NCBI RefSeq assembly: GCF_042186555.1
Contig: NC_133326.1
Location: 491,555,581-491,619,580 of the forward strand
Direction: 5' to 3'
Source of the DNA: Aquarana catesbeiana
Taxonomy: Eukaryota > Chordata > Amphibia > Anura > Ranidae
DNA length: 64,000 nt
Part shown: positions 33,215 to 46,177 of the stretch, piece by piece
Layout: every line of letters starts with the position of its first letter
Numbering within the stretch: position 1 is the stretch's first letter
The notes under the pieces: generated by a model
Databases searched by the model: none
What the model was told of the DNA's origin: nothing
Seen by the model: only the letters and a program-made list of their open reading frames with translations
Position numbers and translations under genes: made by a program

Positions 33215-33756
33215 GGAATAAATAGATGGCAACTTACCAAATCCAAAGATCCCAAAATGATCTATATGCGCATGTCTCCACAATGGGAAATCAGCTGTTA
33301 ATGATCACTTGCTGGATCTCAGGCTGTGCAACTACTACCCCTGCTGCTGAAGAGATTCCAACAGGATCCTTGTGTGTGTGTGTGTCCACCAAGGTAATTC
33401 AGCTAGTTATGAACAGTAGCTGGGATTCACATTAGACACCGGCTTGAAGTGCTCAGAAATGAGCATGTTGGAGAGGTAGAAAAAAACTCATAGTGCATTA
33501 ACTTTTTAAACAGATAAAAGTTTAATAAAAAGTTTCACTTACAAAAAATTTGATAATATAGCACAATAGTGTGAGCATGACCGCCTGCAGTATGGTCTGT
33601 GCTCTAAAACGCCACACTGCTAGCTCCTTGTCCTATAAAGGAGCCTAAACACGTTTAACACCTTTACAAACATCAGGTGGTTTTTCTACCAAAACACTGC
33701 TGCCAGGAGGAAAGGCTTCTATGAGAGTTGGCAAAACATCCTGTATGCATGAGGCC
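33215..33756. other. No recognisable feature
   Basis: Low coding potential, with a short TGTGTGTGTGTG tract near 33372 and an A/T-rich stretch at 33490-33560. No termini or protein motif recognised. Confidence 0.4.
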
Positions 33757-33759
33757 TAA

Positions 33760-35103
33760 AGCCTCGTACACATGATCAAATTTTCCGCAGACAAAACCTC
33801 AGACTTTTGTCCGAAGGCGTGTGCCTGGATTTTGTCTTGCATACAAACGGCAAGGATTTGTCGGCCAACAAACACAAACGTAGTGACATACTAGGTGGTT
33901 TTTCAGATATTTAGCACCACCCTTTGGGCTCCTGCTGCTAATTTCGTGTTAGAAGTTTGGTGAGTGTTGCTTTTCAGTTTGCGCTTTTCATTTCATGCTT
34001 TTCAGTTTGTTTCTGAACGGCTGTTCATCAACCAGACATGTTGCGGAATCGGAGGAGATACCGTGTTATTTATTATTGGCCTTGGAGTTATTGCTTTGAC
34101 CCAAGTCCAGTCCATGAACAGGAGGAGGAGTTCTTGGACCAAAAATTGGTTGCTTTATTAATCGTGACCAATTATGTCATATGCCTTTGCTGCGGGAGCT
34201 CCAGAATAATCCAGATGATTTTTGGAATTATCTCCGGATGAAGGACCCCTGCTTTCACCAACTCTTGGCATTGTTGACCCCCTATATTAAGAAGTAGGAC
34301 ACATGAATGAGGCTTTTATTTTATTTTTTGGTTGAATAACAATGATTTGATTTGTTATATTTTCTATATTTTTGTATGCATAGAATGCACTTTTTGGTTA
34401 AGTTCTATTGGCAGATAGCATGTCTAATTTTATTAGTTTTCTTTTTTTAATGCACAATAAAAAAAATTGTGGAGAATAATACTTGGCTATGTGTTTTACT
34501 TCAAATGACAGATTGGGAGTAGGCAGTTACATTTTAAAAAATACAATGTAAAATTAACAAGGGACACCAACATAGTTGCATCTTTGATCTTAAAAACTAC
34601 GGGATAATGGTGTTGTGGTAACTTGCCGAAAAAAAAAAAAAAGCATAATAATATTATTCTTGATATCACTAGAAAAAAAAGCCTTTGAAAATTAGTTTGC
34701 CATAACTCCATCAGTATTACCAGCAAAGCAGCTTCATTATTATCCCATTAAAGAAGAAGAGAATTGCGCGCTGCATTTCGAGATTTCATAATTTGCCACG
34801 TCACAAATGTTACTTCTCCATTACGAACGCTAGTTTACAAGACCGACCGCTTCTGGCTCGTCCTTGCTTCCGAGCATGCATGTTTGTACTTTGGACTTTT
34901 CTCCGATGGACTTGTGTACACACGCTCGGAAAATCCGACGACCGACATTTGTCCGCGGAAATTTTTAAAACCTGCCATCCAACATTTGTCAGTGGAAAAT
35001 CCAACAACAATTGTCCGATGGAGCGTACAAACGGTCGGAATTTCTGCCAACAGCCTGTCATCACACATTTCCCGTTGGAAAATCTGATTGTGTGTACGCG
35101 GCT
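33760..35103. mobile_element. PIF/Harbinger-type element with transposase remnant
   Basis: The ends AGCCTCGTACACATGATC and GATTGTGTGTACGCGGCT are inverted repeats of the same family as 30966-33211. The flanking triplets are TAA on the left and TTA on the right, both fitting the TWA target. It contains the remnant transposase N-terminus at 34038-34303 and A/T-rich filler. It has subterminal repeats such as TCCGA-rich words on both sides. Confidence 0.75.
34038..34303 (+). pseudogene. PIF/Harbinger transposase, N-terminal remnant
   Basis: The frame from ATG 34038 begins MLRNRRRYRVIYYWPW, and after a frameshift near 34160 the next frame reads LLRELQNNPDDFWNYLRM, then CFHQLLALLTPYIKK. The pattern LLREL..DP..F.N.LRM...F..LL..V.P.I.K is that of the region just ahead of the catalytic DDE domain in Harbinger transposases. 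It ends at a TAG near 34295, and the DDE core is absent. The element therefore could not move itself. Confidence 0.65.
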
Positions 35104-35499
35104 TTAGAGTGGGTACTCTCATTTCTCCATTGTATCTACAAAGGAGCAATGTAACCAACCTTGGACAGCAGCATTGTCACTTTGTGATGAGAGTAGTGTT
35201 ATATGGAGTAGTAGATTTGGATGGACTTTACATAAGTGACCATCAAATTAAAGCCTAACTTCAAACACTTTTTAATCACTTACGCAAACGTGTTTTTTTT
35301 TTCATATTGGGCTAAAGGATTTAACTAAATTATTAAAATATGACCCTTGCAAGTACCCCAGTCAGTGGCAAATGGTTGGTTTTAATCCTCTAGCTCAATC
35401 ATCAATAAATGGGGAAACAGAGATCTGGATCCGGACCGAGCCACTGTCCCATCTGGACCCAGGGGGCAGAAAGAACTACTGGGGGGGTGTGATGTAACA

Positions 35500-38400
35500 G
35501 GGCATGGCACGCTACTGTGTGTGTGGGGGGGGGGTGTGAAGGGGGCAGAAAGGACTAGTGGGGGAGAGAGGGATCATAGAAAAGGGACAGAGAGCTCTAG
35601 TGTGGGTGTTGATGAAGTGACAGAGATCCCTATTATGGGTGGGGTTATGTAGAGGGGCAGAAAGTACTGCTGTAGGGGAGTGCAGAAGGGAAGTGCTTTT
35701 CCACTCTCGGGGAGGGCAGAGGACACTGCTGTGGGGGGGTGATGTGAGAGGGGCAGAGGACATTGCTGTGGGGGGGGGGGTGATGTTAGAGCAGCAGAGG
35801 ACACTACTGTGGGGGGGGGGGTGATGTGAGAGGGGAAGAAGACACACACTGCTGTGGGGGGTGATGTTAGAGGGGCAGAGAACCTTACTGTGGGGAGTGT
35901 TGTGAGAGGGGAAGAGGACACTACTGTGGGGGGTGATGTGAGATGGCCAGAGGAAACTACTGTGGGGGGAGGTGATGTGAAAGGGGAAGAGGACACTACT
36001 GTGGGGGGGATGTGACAGGGGCTGAGGACACTACTGTGGGGGGAGGTGATGTAAGAGGGGCAGAGGATACTGCTGTGGGGGGTGATGTGAGAGGGGCAGA
36101 GAACCCTACTGTGGGGAGTGATGTGAGAGGGGCAGAGGATACTACTGTGGGGGGATGTGAGAGGGGCAGAGGACACTGCTGTGGGGGGATGTGAGAGGGG
36201 CAGAGGACACTACTGTGGGGGGGGGGTGATGTGAGAGGGACAGAGGACACTGCTGTAGAGGGGAGGTGATGTGAGAGGGGCAGAGGACAAGAGGACACTA
36301 CTGTGGGAGGTGATGTGAGAGGGGCAGAGGACACTACTGTCGGGGGTGATGTGAGAGCGGCAGAGGACACTGCTGTGGGGGGAGGTCATGTGAGAGGGGC
36401 AGATAACACTACTGTGGGGGGATGTGAGAGGGGCAGAGGACACTACTGTGGGGGGGGGGGATGTGAGAGGGACAGAGGACACTACTGTGGGGGGGGGGGA
36501 TGTGAGAGGGACAGAGGACACTGCTGTAGAGGGGAGGTGATGTGAGAGGGGCAGAGGACAAGAGGACACTACTGTGGGAGGTGATGTGAGAGGGGCAGAG
36601 GACACTACTGTCGGGGGTGATGTGAGAGCGGCAGAGGACACTGCTGTGGGGGGAGGTCATGTTGAGAGGGGCAGATAACACTACTGTGGGGGGGTGATGT
36701 GAGAGGGGCAGAGGACATTACTGTGGGGGGGAGGGGATGTAAGAGGGGCAGAAGACACTACTGTGGGGGGAGGTGATGTGAGAGGGGCAGAGGACACTGC
36801 TGTGGGGGGGTGATGTGAAAGGGGCAGGGGACACTACTGTGGGGGGGGAGGTGATATGAGAGGGGCAGAGAACACTACTGTGGGGGGAGGTGATGTGAGA
36901 GGACACTGCTGTGGGGGTAGGTGATGCGAGAGGGGCAGAGGACACTGCTGTGGGGGTGTGTGAGAGGGGCAGAGGACATTGCTGTGGGGGGGGAGGTGAT
37001 GTGAGAGGGGCAGAGGACATTGCTGTGGGGGGAGGTGATGTGAGAGGGGCAGAGGACATTGCTGTGGGGGGAGGTGATGTGAGAGGGGCAGAGGACACTG
37101 CTGTAGGGGGGAGGTGATGTGAGAGGACACTGCTGTGGGGGTAGGTGATGCGAGGGGGGCAGAGGACACTGCTGTGGGAGGGTGTGAGAGGGGCAGAGGA
37201 CATTGCTGTGGGGGGGAGGTGATGTGAGAGGGGCAGAGGACATTGCTGTGGGGGGGTGATGTGAGAGGGGCAGAGGACACCACTGTGGGTGTTGATGAAG
37301 TGACAGAGAGCCCTATTGTGGGTGGGTTTATGTAGAGGGGCAGAAAGTACTGCTGTAGGGGAGTGCAGAGGGGAAGTGCTTTTGAGGGGGTAATGTAAAG
37401 AGGGGAGTGATGGGCAGAGGACACTACCGGGGAGGGCAGAGGACACTGCTGTGGGGGATGATGTGAGAGGGGCAGAGGACAAGAGGACACTACTGTGGGA
37501 GGTGATGTGAGGGGGCAGAGGACACTACTGTCGGGGGTGATGTGAGAGCGGCAGAGGACACTGCTGTGGGGGGAGGTCATGTGAGAGGGGCAGATAACAC
37601 TACTGTGGGGGGGTGATGTGAGAGGGGCAGAGGACATTACTGTGGGGGGGAGGGGATGTAAGAGGGGCAGAAGACACTACTGTGGGGGGAGGTGATGTGA
37701 GAGGGGCAGAGGACACTGCTGTGGGGGGGTGATGTGAAAGGGGCAGATAACACTACTGTGGGGGGGTGATGTGAGAGGGGCAGGGGACACTACTGTGGGG
37801 GGGGAGGTGATATGAGAGGGGCAGAGGACACTACTGTGGGGGGAGGTGATGTGAGAGGACACTGCTGTGGGGGTAGGTGATGCGAGAGGGGCAGAGGACA
37901 CTGCTGTGGGGGTGTGTGAGAGGGGCAGAGGACATTGCTGTGGGGGGAGGTGATGTGAGAGGGGCAGAGGACATTGCTGTGGGGGGAGGTGATGTGAGAG
38001 GGGCAGAGGACATTGCTGTGGGGGGAGGTGATGTGAGAGGGGCAGAGGACACTGCTGTAGGGGGGGGAGGTGATGTGAGAGGACACTGCTGTGGGGGTAG
38101 GTGATGCGAGGGGGGCAGAGGACACTGCTGTGGGAGGGTGTAAGAGGGGCAGAGGACATTGCTGTGGGGGGGAGGTGATGTGAGAGGGGCAGAGGACATT
38201 GCTGTGGGGGGGTGATGTGAGAGGGGCAGAGGACACCACTGTGGGTGTTGATGAAGTGACAGAGAGCCCTATTGTGGGTGGGGTTATGTAGAGGGGCAGA
38301 AAGTACTGCTGTAGGGGAGTGCAGAGGGGAAGTGCTTTTGAGGGGGTAATGTAAAGAGGGGAGTGATGGGCAGAGGACACTACCGGGGAGGGCAGAGGAC

Positions 38401-40952
38401 ACTGCTGTGGGGGATGATGTGAGAGGGGCAGAGGACAAGAGGACACTACTGTGGGAGGTGATGTGAGGGGGCAGAGGACACTACTGTCGGGGGTGATGTG
38501 AGAGCGGCAGAGGACACTGCTGTGGGGGGAGGTCATGTGAGAGGGGCAGATAACACTACTGTGGGGGGGTGATGTGAGAGGGGCAGAGGACATTACTGTG
38601 GGCGGGAGGGGATGTAAGAGGGGCAGAAGACACTACTGTGGGGGGAGGTGATGTGAGAGGGGCAGAGGACACTGCTGTGGGGGGGGTGATGTGAAAGGGG
38701 CAGATAACACTACTGTGGGGGGGTGATGTGAAAGGGGCAGATAACACTACTGTGGGGGGGTGATGTGAGAGGGGCAGGGGACACTACTGTGGGGGGAAGG
38801 TGATATGAGAGGGGCAGAGGACACTACTGTGGGGGGAGGTGATGTGAGAGGACACTGCTGTGGGGGTAGGTGATGCAAGAGGGGCAGAGGACACTGCTGT
38901 GGGGGTGTGTGAGAGGGGCAGAGGACATTGCTGTGGGGGGGGGAGGTGATGTGAGAGGGGCAGAGGACATTGGCGTTGGGGGAGGTGATGTGAGAGGGGC
39001 AGAGGACACTGCTGTAGGGGGGAGGTGATGTGAGAGGACACTGCTGTGGGGGTAGGTGATGCGAGAGGGGCAGAGGACACTACTGTGGGAGGGTGTGAGA
39101 GGGGCAGAGGACATTGCTGTGGGGGGGAGGTGATGTGAGAGGGGCAGAGGACACTACTGTGGGTGTTGATGAAGTGACAGAGAGCCCTATTGTGGGTGGG
39201 GTTATGTAGAGGGGCAGAAAGTACTGCTGTAGGGGAGTGCAGAGGGGAAGTGCTTTTGAGGGGGTAATGTAAAGAGGGGAGTGATGGGCAGAGGACACTA
39301 CCAGGGAGGTCTGAGGACACTGCTGTGGGGGATGATGTGAGAGGGGCAGAGGACATTGCTGTGGGGGAGGTGATGTGAGAGCAGCAGAGGACACTACTGT
39401 GAGGGGAGGTGATGTGAGAGGAGAAGAGGACACTGCTGTGGGGGGTGATGTGAGAGGGGCAGAGGACCCTACTGTGGGGAGTGATGTGAGAGGGGAAGAG
39501 GACACTACTGTGGGGGGTGATGTGAGATGGGCAGAGGACACTACGGTGGGGGGGGAGGTGATGTGAAAGGGGAAGAGGACACTACTATGGGGGGATGTGA
39601 GTGGGGCAGAGGACACTACTGTGGGGGGGAGGTGATGTGAGAGGGGCAGAGGATACTGCTGTGGGGGTGATGTGAGAGGGGCAGAGAACCTTACTGTGGT
39701 GAGTGATGTGAGAGGGGCAGAGGACACTACTGTGGGGGGGAGATGATGTGAGAGGGGCAGAGGAAACTACTGTGGGGGGGGAAGTGATGTGAGAGGGGCA
39801 GAGGACACTGCTGTGGGGGGGTGATGTGAGAGGGGCAGAGGACACTACTGTGGGGGGGTGATGTGAGAGCAGCAGAGGACACTACTGTGGGAGGGAGGTG
39901 ATGTGAGAGGGGCAGATAACACTACTGTGGGGGGGTGATGTGAGAGGGCAGAGGACACTACTGTGGGGGGGAGGGGATGTGAGAGGGGCAGAGGATACTA
40001 CTGTGGGGGAAGGTGATGTGAGAGGGGCAGAGGACACTACTGTGGGGGAAGGTGATGTGAGAGGGGCAGAGGACACTGCTGTGGGGGGGCTGATGTGAGA
40101 GGGGCAGATAACACTACTGTGTTAGGGTGATGTGAGAGGGGCAGGGGACACTACTGTGGGGGGAGGTGATGTGAGAGGGGCAGAGGACACTACTGTGGGG
40201 GGAGGTGATGTGAGAGGACACTGCTGTGGGGGGTAGGTGATGCGAGAGGGGCAGAGGACACTGCTGTGGGGGGGGTGTGAGAGGGGCAGAGGACATTGCT
40301 GTGGGGGAGGTGATGTGAGAGGGGCAGAGGACATTGCTGTGGGGGGAGGTGATGTGAGAGGGGCAGAGGACACTACTGTGGGGGGTAGGTGATGTGAGAG
40401 GGGCAGAGGACACTACTGTGGGAGGAGGTGATGTGAGAGGGGCAGAGGACACTACTGTGGGGGGAGGTGATGTGAGAGGGGCAGAGGACACTACTGTGGG
40501 GGGGAGGTGATGTGAGAGGGGCAGAGGACACTACTGTGGGGGGGAGGTGATGTGAGAGGGGCAGAAGACACTACTGTGGGGGGGGGGATGTGAGATGGGC
40601 AGAGGACACTACTGTGGGGGGAGGTGATGTGAGAGGGGCAGAGAACACTACTGTGGTGGGGAGGTGATGTGAGAGGGGCAGAGAACACTACTGTGGTGGG
40701 GAGGTGATGTGAGAGGGGCAGAGGATACTGCTGTGGGGGGAGGTGATGTGAGAGGGGCAGAGGATACTGCTGTGGGGGGAGGTGATGTGAGAGGGGCAGA
40801 GGTCACTATGATGGGGGAGGTGATGTGAGAGGGGCAGAGGTCACTACGATGGGGGGAGGTGATGTGAGAGGGGCAGAGGTCACTACGATGGGGGAGGTGA
40901 TGTGAGAGGGGCAGAGGACACTATGGTGGGGGGGAGGTGATGTGAGAGGGGC
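35500..40952. repeat. G-rich 36/39-bp minisatellite, left part
   Basis: The unit is GTGATGTGAGAGGGGCAGAG, then GACACTACTG or GACACTGCTG, and a TGGGGGGAG-type end, mostly 36-40 bp. A higher-order repeat of about 0.92-0.96 kb is visible between 36720 and 39360: a distinctive block containing GTTGATGAAGTGACAGAGAG recurs at 37291, 38247 and 39165. A related block starts near 35608. The array continues beyond the BEL element at 46550. Confidence 0.95.
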
Positions 40953-41317
40953 TGTTGTATTACACTATGTGATTTATTATCGCTCTGTGCCTTTAAGATT
41001 TGTTCCTTTTGTCTAACTGAACTCTCTTCCACCTAGTTCTGTATATTTCCCCTCCCCTTCCTCTCTCTGATTCATTGCTATGCCATCATTGCTGTAACAT
41101 CTTTACATGTGGCTTACAACTCCAACATTTTTCTACCTATGAATATCCATCATTAAACAGAACATTCGAAAGGATCGTCGTCTGTTCCTACATACAGTGA
41201 ATTTATTCACTGAGTTAAGCTGTCTGAATTGATGCAAGGGATAAATAGATCACCAGGTCATGTAAGCCCTATATGAAGCTGAAGATAAAGTTATTGCCTT
41301 GTAGTTGAGTCAGAACA
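40953..41317 (+). repeat. BEL 5' LTR
   Basis: It matches 46178-46549 over its length, begins TGTTGTATT and ends AGAACA. No strong TATA is visible; CATTAAACAG and GATAAAG occur in the second half. Confidence 0.93.
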
Positions 41318-41923
41318 GTAGAAAAAGGAGTTCCACAGCCTAATTACAATATTTCTGTATGACAGTACTGATACAGACAAGATTTACTGCCCTCACTGCA
41401 AGAAAGAATGAGACAGCAGCACATGGAAGCCTCATAACCTGAGTCCAGGCTGCATGGTGTCATATTACAGCACACAGATTCTGCCTGCTTATCAGACATT
41501 CATCTGCCATGAGTTACCACAACTCTGAATGTGAATACACAGCAACTCCAACACAAGATCTTGAGCCAACTGAGTTACACAAATGCTCAGTCAAACCAAC
41601 TTGGAAAGTAATGGAGAATTATGAAGCTTTAAGAATTGAATTGTTTAATAGCTTGAAACTATTTTGGGGGAAAGTTGTTTCTGAATCTAATAGTGTGTGT
41701 TGAACGTGAACTACTGACACTAGAGGGCGCCATTTAACAACTTTTTGCCTCATATGTGCTCTTTCAGCTTACCAGTGACAAGTTCATTAATGTCTTACAA
41801 AATATTACACAGCAGGTTCACTGGAGGTATTAAAGAATTTCAAGGCTTTTAATCTAGAAAGAGACAGTTTTATCCAGCAAACCATCTCACATAAAGGCAG
41901 AGACAACTGAGACAGCAGAGTTT
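41318..41923 (+). other. BEL leader region
   Basis: This lies between the 5' LTR and the recognisable gag. A 64-codon frame at 41509-41703 has no motif I recognise. No certain primer-binding site could be assigned directly after the LTR. Confidence 0.5.
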
Positions 41924-42932
41924 GTGAGGTACATACTTCGCAGAGAGCTCACAAAGACTGGTCTTACAAGTTTTGATGACCAACCTGAGAACTACAGAAG
42001 CTGGAAATGTGCTTTCAGAACCGCAATCAGTGATCTTGGCATTAGAGCTGCTGAAGAATTGGATCTACTGATTAGATGGCTTGGTCCTCTATCTGCTGCA
42101 CGTGTTAAGCCATTAAGATCGGTTTTCATGGACAATACTACAGCAGGCCTCACCACTGCATGGGATCGACTAGAGCAAAGTTATGGCAGTCCAGAAGCTA
42201 TAGAAAATGCCTTGTTCATGCATCTGGAAAATTTCCCAAAGATATCTAGTAAGGACAACCAGGAGTTCCAGAGACTGAGTGACCTTCTCCTTGAGCCTAA
42301 GCTAGCCAAGGCAGACCCAAAACTACCCAGACTCAGCTACCTTAACACTGCAAGAGGGGTAAACCCAATCATATCCAAGCTCCCATATGGTTTACAAGAG
42401 AAATGGTCTGCACTGGGGTCATCATACAAACAAGAGAACAAGGTTTCCTTCCCTCCATTCTTTCTTCTGCGAATTCATCAGGAAAATTGCAGAGACCAAG
42501 AATGATCCAAGGTTTTCCTACGTTGAGTACAGTCTCTTCTCACCCTTTCCTAAGAGTACCAGTCTTCAGGGCAACTATAGAAGCCAAAGAGGCCCAGTAT
42601 CCATGAAAAAGACTGACATCCTTCCCACTCCTACCACAGTTGTGGCCACAGACAGACAGAGTAGGAAGATTGAAAACCCTAACAGAGAGTGTCCCATTCA
42701 CAAGAAGCCACACCCCCTCAAAAAATGTATTGGCTTTAGGAAAAAGCCTCTTGGAGAGCATAAGGAGCTTTTAAAGACATTTAGGGTATGTTTCAGGTGC
42801 TGTGCTTGTACAGAACATTTTGCAAGGGACTGTAATGTGTCCATCAAGAGTGTGGCTCTGAAGAGCATGTGCAAGCCCTCCATCCGCTTGAGCCCAGCTC
42901 TGCACAACCTGCTAACTCTCCTCCCAAGTTAA
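41924..42932 (+). pseudogene. BEL gag with zinc-knuckle region
   Basis: The first part (41924-42505) is a capsid-like helical segment with WDRLEQSYGSPEAIENAL, matching the BEL gag pattern of a Trp-rich start and a 'ERYG.P..I..AL' motif. A frameshift near 42430-42480 moves to the frame ending at 42932, which carries CPIHKKPHPLKKCIGF and VCFRCCACTEHFARDC, the paired Cys/His motifs that precede protease in BEL elements. The first codon is not certain because the frame is open upstream without a good Met. The protein would form the element's particle and bind RNA. Confidence 0.8.
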
Positions 42933-43600
42933 CGCATGACGGGGAGAATACAGACCAAGTGCCTAATTCTACCCTAATTTCTTCATCCTGCACTAAAGTT
43001 TGTGGAGAAGACCGCTGTGATAAGTCCTGTGCTAAAATATGCTTGGTGAACATATACCACAAGGACCAACCAGAAAATACTCTGAAAGGTCTATGCTATC
43101 TTAGACGATCAGAGCAATAGATCGCTTGCAAAATCAGAACTGTTTAATCCATTTGAAATAAAAGGCAAAGATCATCCTTACACCTTGGGGACCTGTAGTG
43201 GAACTACAGAGGCCTCTGGAAGAAAGGCTCATGGACTCATGGTATCTTCTCTCAAAGGTAACTTACAATTACCCCTACCTACACTTGTTGAGTATAATCA
43301 GATACCTGCTAACAGGGAAGAAATCCCTACTCCAGCTGCTGCTTTCCATCACCCTCACCTGAAGGTAATAGCAAATGAGATACCGCTGCTTGACAAAGAT
43401 GCTCAGATCCTTCTTCTGTTAGGAAGAGACATTCTAAGAGTTCACAAGGTACACAGACAAGTCAGTGGACCCCCAGATGCCCCATTTGTTTAGCGCATGG
43501 ATCTAGGGTGGGTCATCATAGGCAATGTCTGTATAGGCAAAATGAAGAGACCAATGTTCAAGACAAATGTTCTGCCAAATGGCCGAAACACTTACTTTGA
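42933..43600 (+). pseudogene. BEL protease region
   Basis: The active-site-like motif AILDDQSNRSLA lies near 43093, followed by YTLGTCSGTTEASGRKAHG (near 43180), PTLVEYNQIPANREEIPTP (near 43290), LLLLGRDILRVH (near 43420) and, after a TAG at 43491-43493, RMDLGWVIIGNVC. This is the standard BEL pol N-terminal order. Two frames are used around 43118-43185 and the TAG probably replaced a Gln codon (CAG). The domain would process the polyprotein. Confidence 0.82.
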
Positions 43601-45139
43601 GCCATGCCCACATCACTACTGGTGAATAAGAAGATAGCCAGCCACAGATGGCAACATGGTATTTCAGGTAACACAAGCCCTTTCTCCTGCCACGATGAAG
43701 ACTTAGGCTCTACAGTGTTTAATGCAACCAGTGAAGATGACATACTTGCTCCTTGGATGGAAGATAAAGAATTCATCAAGGTAATGGACAATGAGTTCTT
43801 TCAAGACGACTCCAATAACTGGGTAGCACTCCTACCTTTTCGTCTCCCAAGAGAAAGATTGCCCAACAACTTACAGCAGGCCATCAGTAGATTCTCTTCC
43901 TTAAAGCGAAACTTAAGCAGGAAACCAGAGATGCAAAGGCACTTTGTGGACTTAATGCAAAATATATTTGACAGAGATCATGCAGAGCCTGCACCCCCAC
44001 TAAAGGAGGGAGAAGAATGCTGGTACCTTCCAACCTTTGGCGTGTATCACCCACGCAAACCAGACCAAATCAGAGTTGTCTTTGATTCCAGTGCTCAGCA
44101 TGAAAGTGTTTCTCTTAACAACTTGCTCCTCACAGGGCCCAACTTGAACAACAGTCTAATAGGAGTCTTGATTCACTTCAGACAAGAGCCTGTAGCAGTA
44201 ATGGCAGATATTCAACAGATGTTTCACTGCTTCATTGTCAGAGAAGATAACAGAAACTACCTCAGGTTTCTATGGCACAAAGACAATGAAATCCACAAGG
44301 AAGTTATAGACTATCGAATGAAGGTACATGTCTTCGGTAACAGTCCTTCCCCTGCAGTGGCAACTTATGGGCTAAGGAGAACAGCTCAGACTGGAGAAGA
44401 AGAATATGGATCTGTTGCTCGTCAATTTGTTGAAAGAAACTTCTACGTTGACGACGCACTCAAGTCTTTTCCAACCGCTAAAGAAGCGATTGATCTCCTC
44501 ACCAGAACAAAGGAGATGCTGGCTACAGCAAACCTTAGACTGCACAAGATTACCAGCCAGGAACTTATGAATGCCTTTCACTCTGAAGACTATGCCACTA
44601 GTCTAAAAAACCTTGATTTGGGTACAGATGTGCCCCCTGTACAGCGAAGTATGGGTTTGTTGTGGAACATCAAACAAGATACATTCACCTTCCAAGTGTC
44701 AACTTGTGACAAACCCTTCACTAAGAGAGGAGTCCTGTCAGTGGTGAATAGCATCTATGACCCACTCGGTTTCCTTGCTCCAGTTACCATTCAAGGTAAG
44801 ATTCTGCTAAGACAGTTATCTACTGAGAACATAGACTGGGATACTCCTTTGCTTAGTAAGAATCAATAGTGGGAAAGGTGGAGACATTCTTTGAAGTCAT
44901 TAGAAAAACTTCAGATCTCCTGTTGCTATGTTCCAGGTTCCATTTCAACTGTAAACCGGAGAGAAATTCATATTTTCTCTGATGCATCAGTTGAACCTAT
45001 TATTGCTACAGTAGCCTATTTGAAGACCTCTGAAATTAATGGGGAATCACACTGTAGTTTTGCCCTAGGCAAGGCAAAAAACTCACTCCCAAACCTGCAC
45101 ATACCATACCAAGACTTGAACCTTGTGCAGCCGTGCTAG
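43601..45139 (+). pseudogene. BEL reverse transcriptase and start of RNase H
   Basis: A 421-codon open frame holds the BEL RT: WVALLPFRLPRERLPNNLQ, EECWYLPTFGVYHP, IRVVFDSSAQHESVSLN, AVMADIQQMFHCFIV (catalytic Asp), HVFGNSPSPAVATYGLR, and FVERNFYVDDALKS (catalytic YVDD) with both Asp residues present. The thumb contains GVLSVVNSIYDPLGFLAPV. A single TAG at 44867-44869 interrupts the frame, which continues into RNase H with EIHIFSDAS (first catalytic Asp) near 44970. A frameshift near 45073-45090 then moves RNase H into the next frame. Confidence 0.92.
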
Positions 45140-45921
45140 CAGTAGAAATTGCCGAAGTCATACAAAGTGAAATGGACACTAGAATTGATTCTTTCACCTT
45201 CTATACAGACAGTAAGGTAGTACTTGGTTATATATACAACCAAACAAAACAGTTTTATGTGTACGTCAAAAACAGGGTTGAATGTATTAAGAGATTCTCT
45301 CTACTAAGTCAGTGGCATTACGTTCCCACTGTACTCAATCCAGTTGACTGTGGAACCAGAGCCGTGTCATCTGCTGTTCTTCAGGACTGCTTATGGCTGT
45401 TACCTCCAAGCCTTTTGTGTGAGGCGTCCTACTCACCCCCTGTTGACTCCATGTTGCAGACTCACAAGTCTTTATCACTCACCCATGATACTTTGTCTAC
45501 CTTTCTCGCTGAAGTGTCTGCCATAGTGAACGCAAGACCTTTGGTGTTGGTATCTTCAGATCCTGATGCTCCAGTGATCCTTACTCCAGCTTCGCTACTT
45601 ACTCAAAAGGTTGGGACTGCTGTAATATCTTCAAGTGAGATCGAACCCAAGGATATCTACAGGCGTCAATGGAAGCAGGTGCAGCATCTAGCCAATGTGT
45701 TTTGGCATCGCTGGAGGAAGGAGTATCTTCATCACCTTCAAGGTCGTAACAAATGGCAAACATCTAAGCCTAATCTTAAGGTTGGAGATCTCATCCTTCT
45801 AAAAGGAAAGGAAGTTTGTCGGAATGAGTGGCCTATGGGTCTTATTACTAAAGTTATGCCCTGGACACGAACCTTTACTCGACCAATTACAGAGTTAGTA
45901 CTCCTTTTGCCAGGTGAGTGA
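45073..45921 (+). pseudogene. BEL RNase H end and deleted integrase
   Basis: The frame carries HTIPRLEPCAAVLAVEIAEV, FTFYTDSKVVLGYI and WHYVPTVLNPVDCGTRA, completing RNase H. It then jumps near 45450-45480 from the linker (CLWLLPPSLL) directly to TFLAEVSAIVNARPLVLVSS and DAPVILTPASLLTQK, the third part of the integrase core that holds the catalytic Glu. The integrase zinc finger and the segment with the two catalytic Asp residues are absent. The C-terminal domain (RRQWKQVQHLANVFWHRWRK, LKVGDLILLKGKE) remains. The deletion is in frame, so one open frame spans it. Confidence 0.88.
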
Positions 45922-46177
45922 CTTACGCAAGGACTAGCCATGCTGTTGGCATGGTGGGGAGTACATTGCTGCTATCTACAGGTTCTACTCTGAATTTTGG
46001 AATTCTTTGAAGACGTCATACGTCGGACTATATGTTCTTCGATCTTGTTGGACTTATGTTTATGCTTGCTTGTTGCATGTTTTTGATTACAAGTTCCAGG
46101 ACATTTAACAGTATTGGACTTATTGAATATATATATGTAGTTTCTGATTATGAAATCTAAAGATTTCAGACGGGGAG

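Noticed and set aside
36718..38593. Minus-strand 253-267-codon frames in the left minisatellite
   Set aside because: Same repeat translation; identical lengths simply reflect the 956-bp higher-order repeat.
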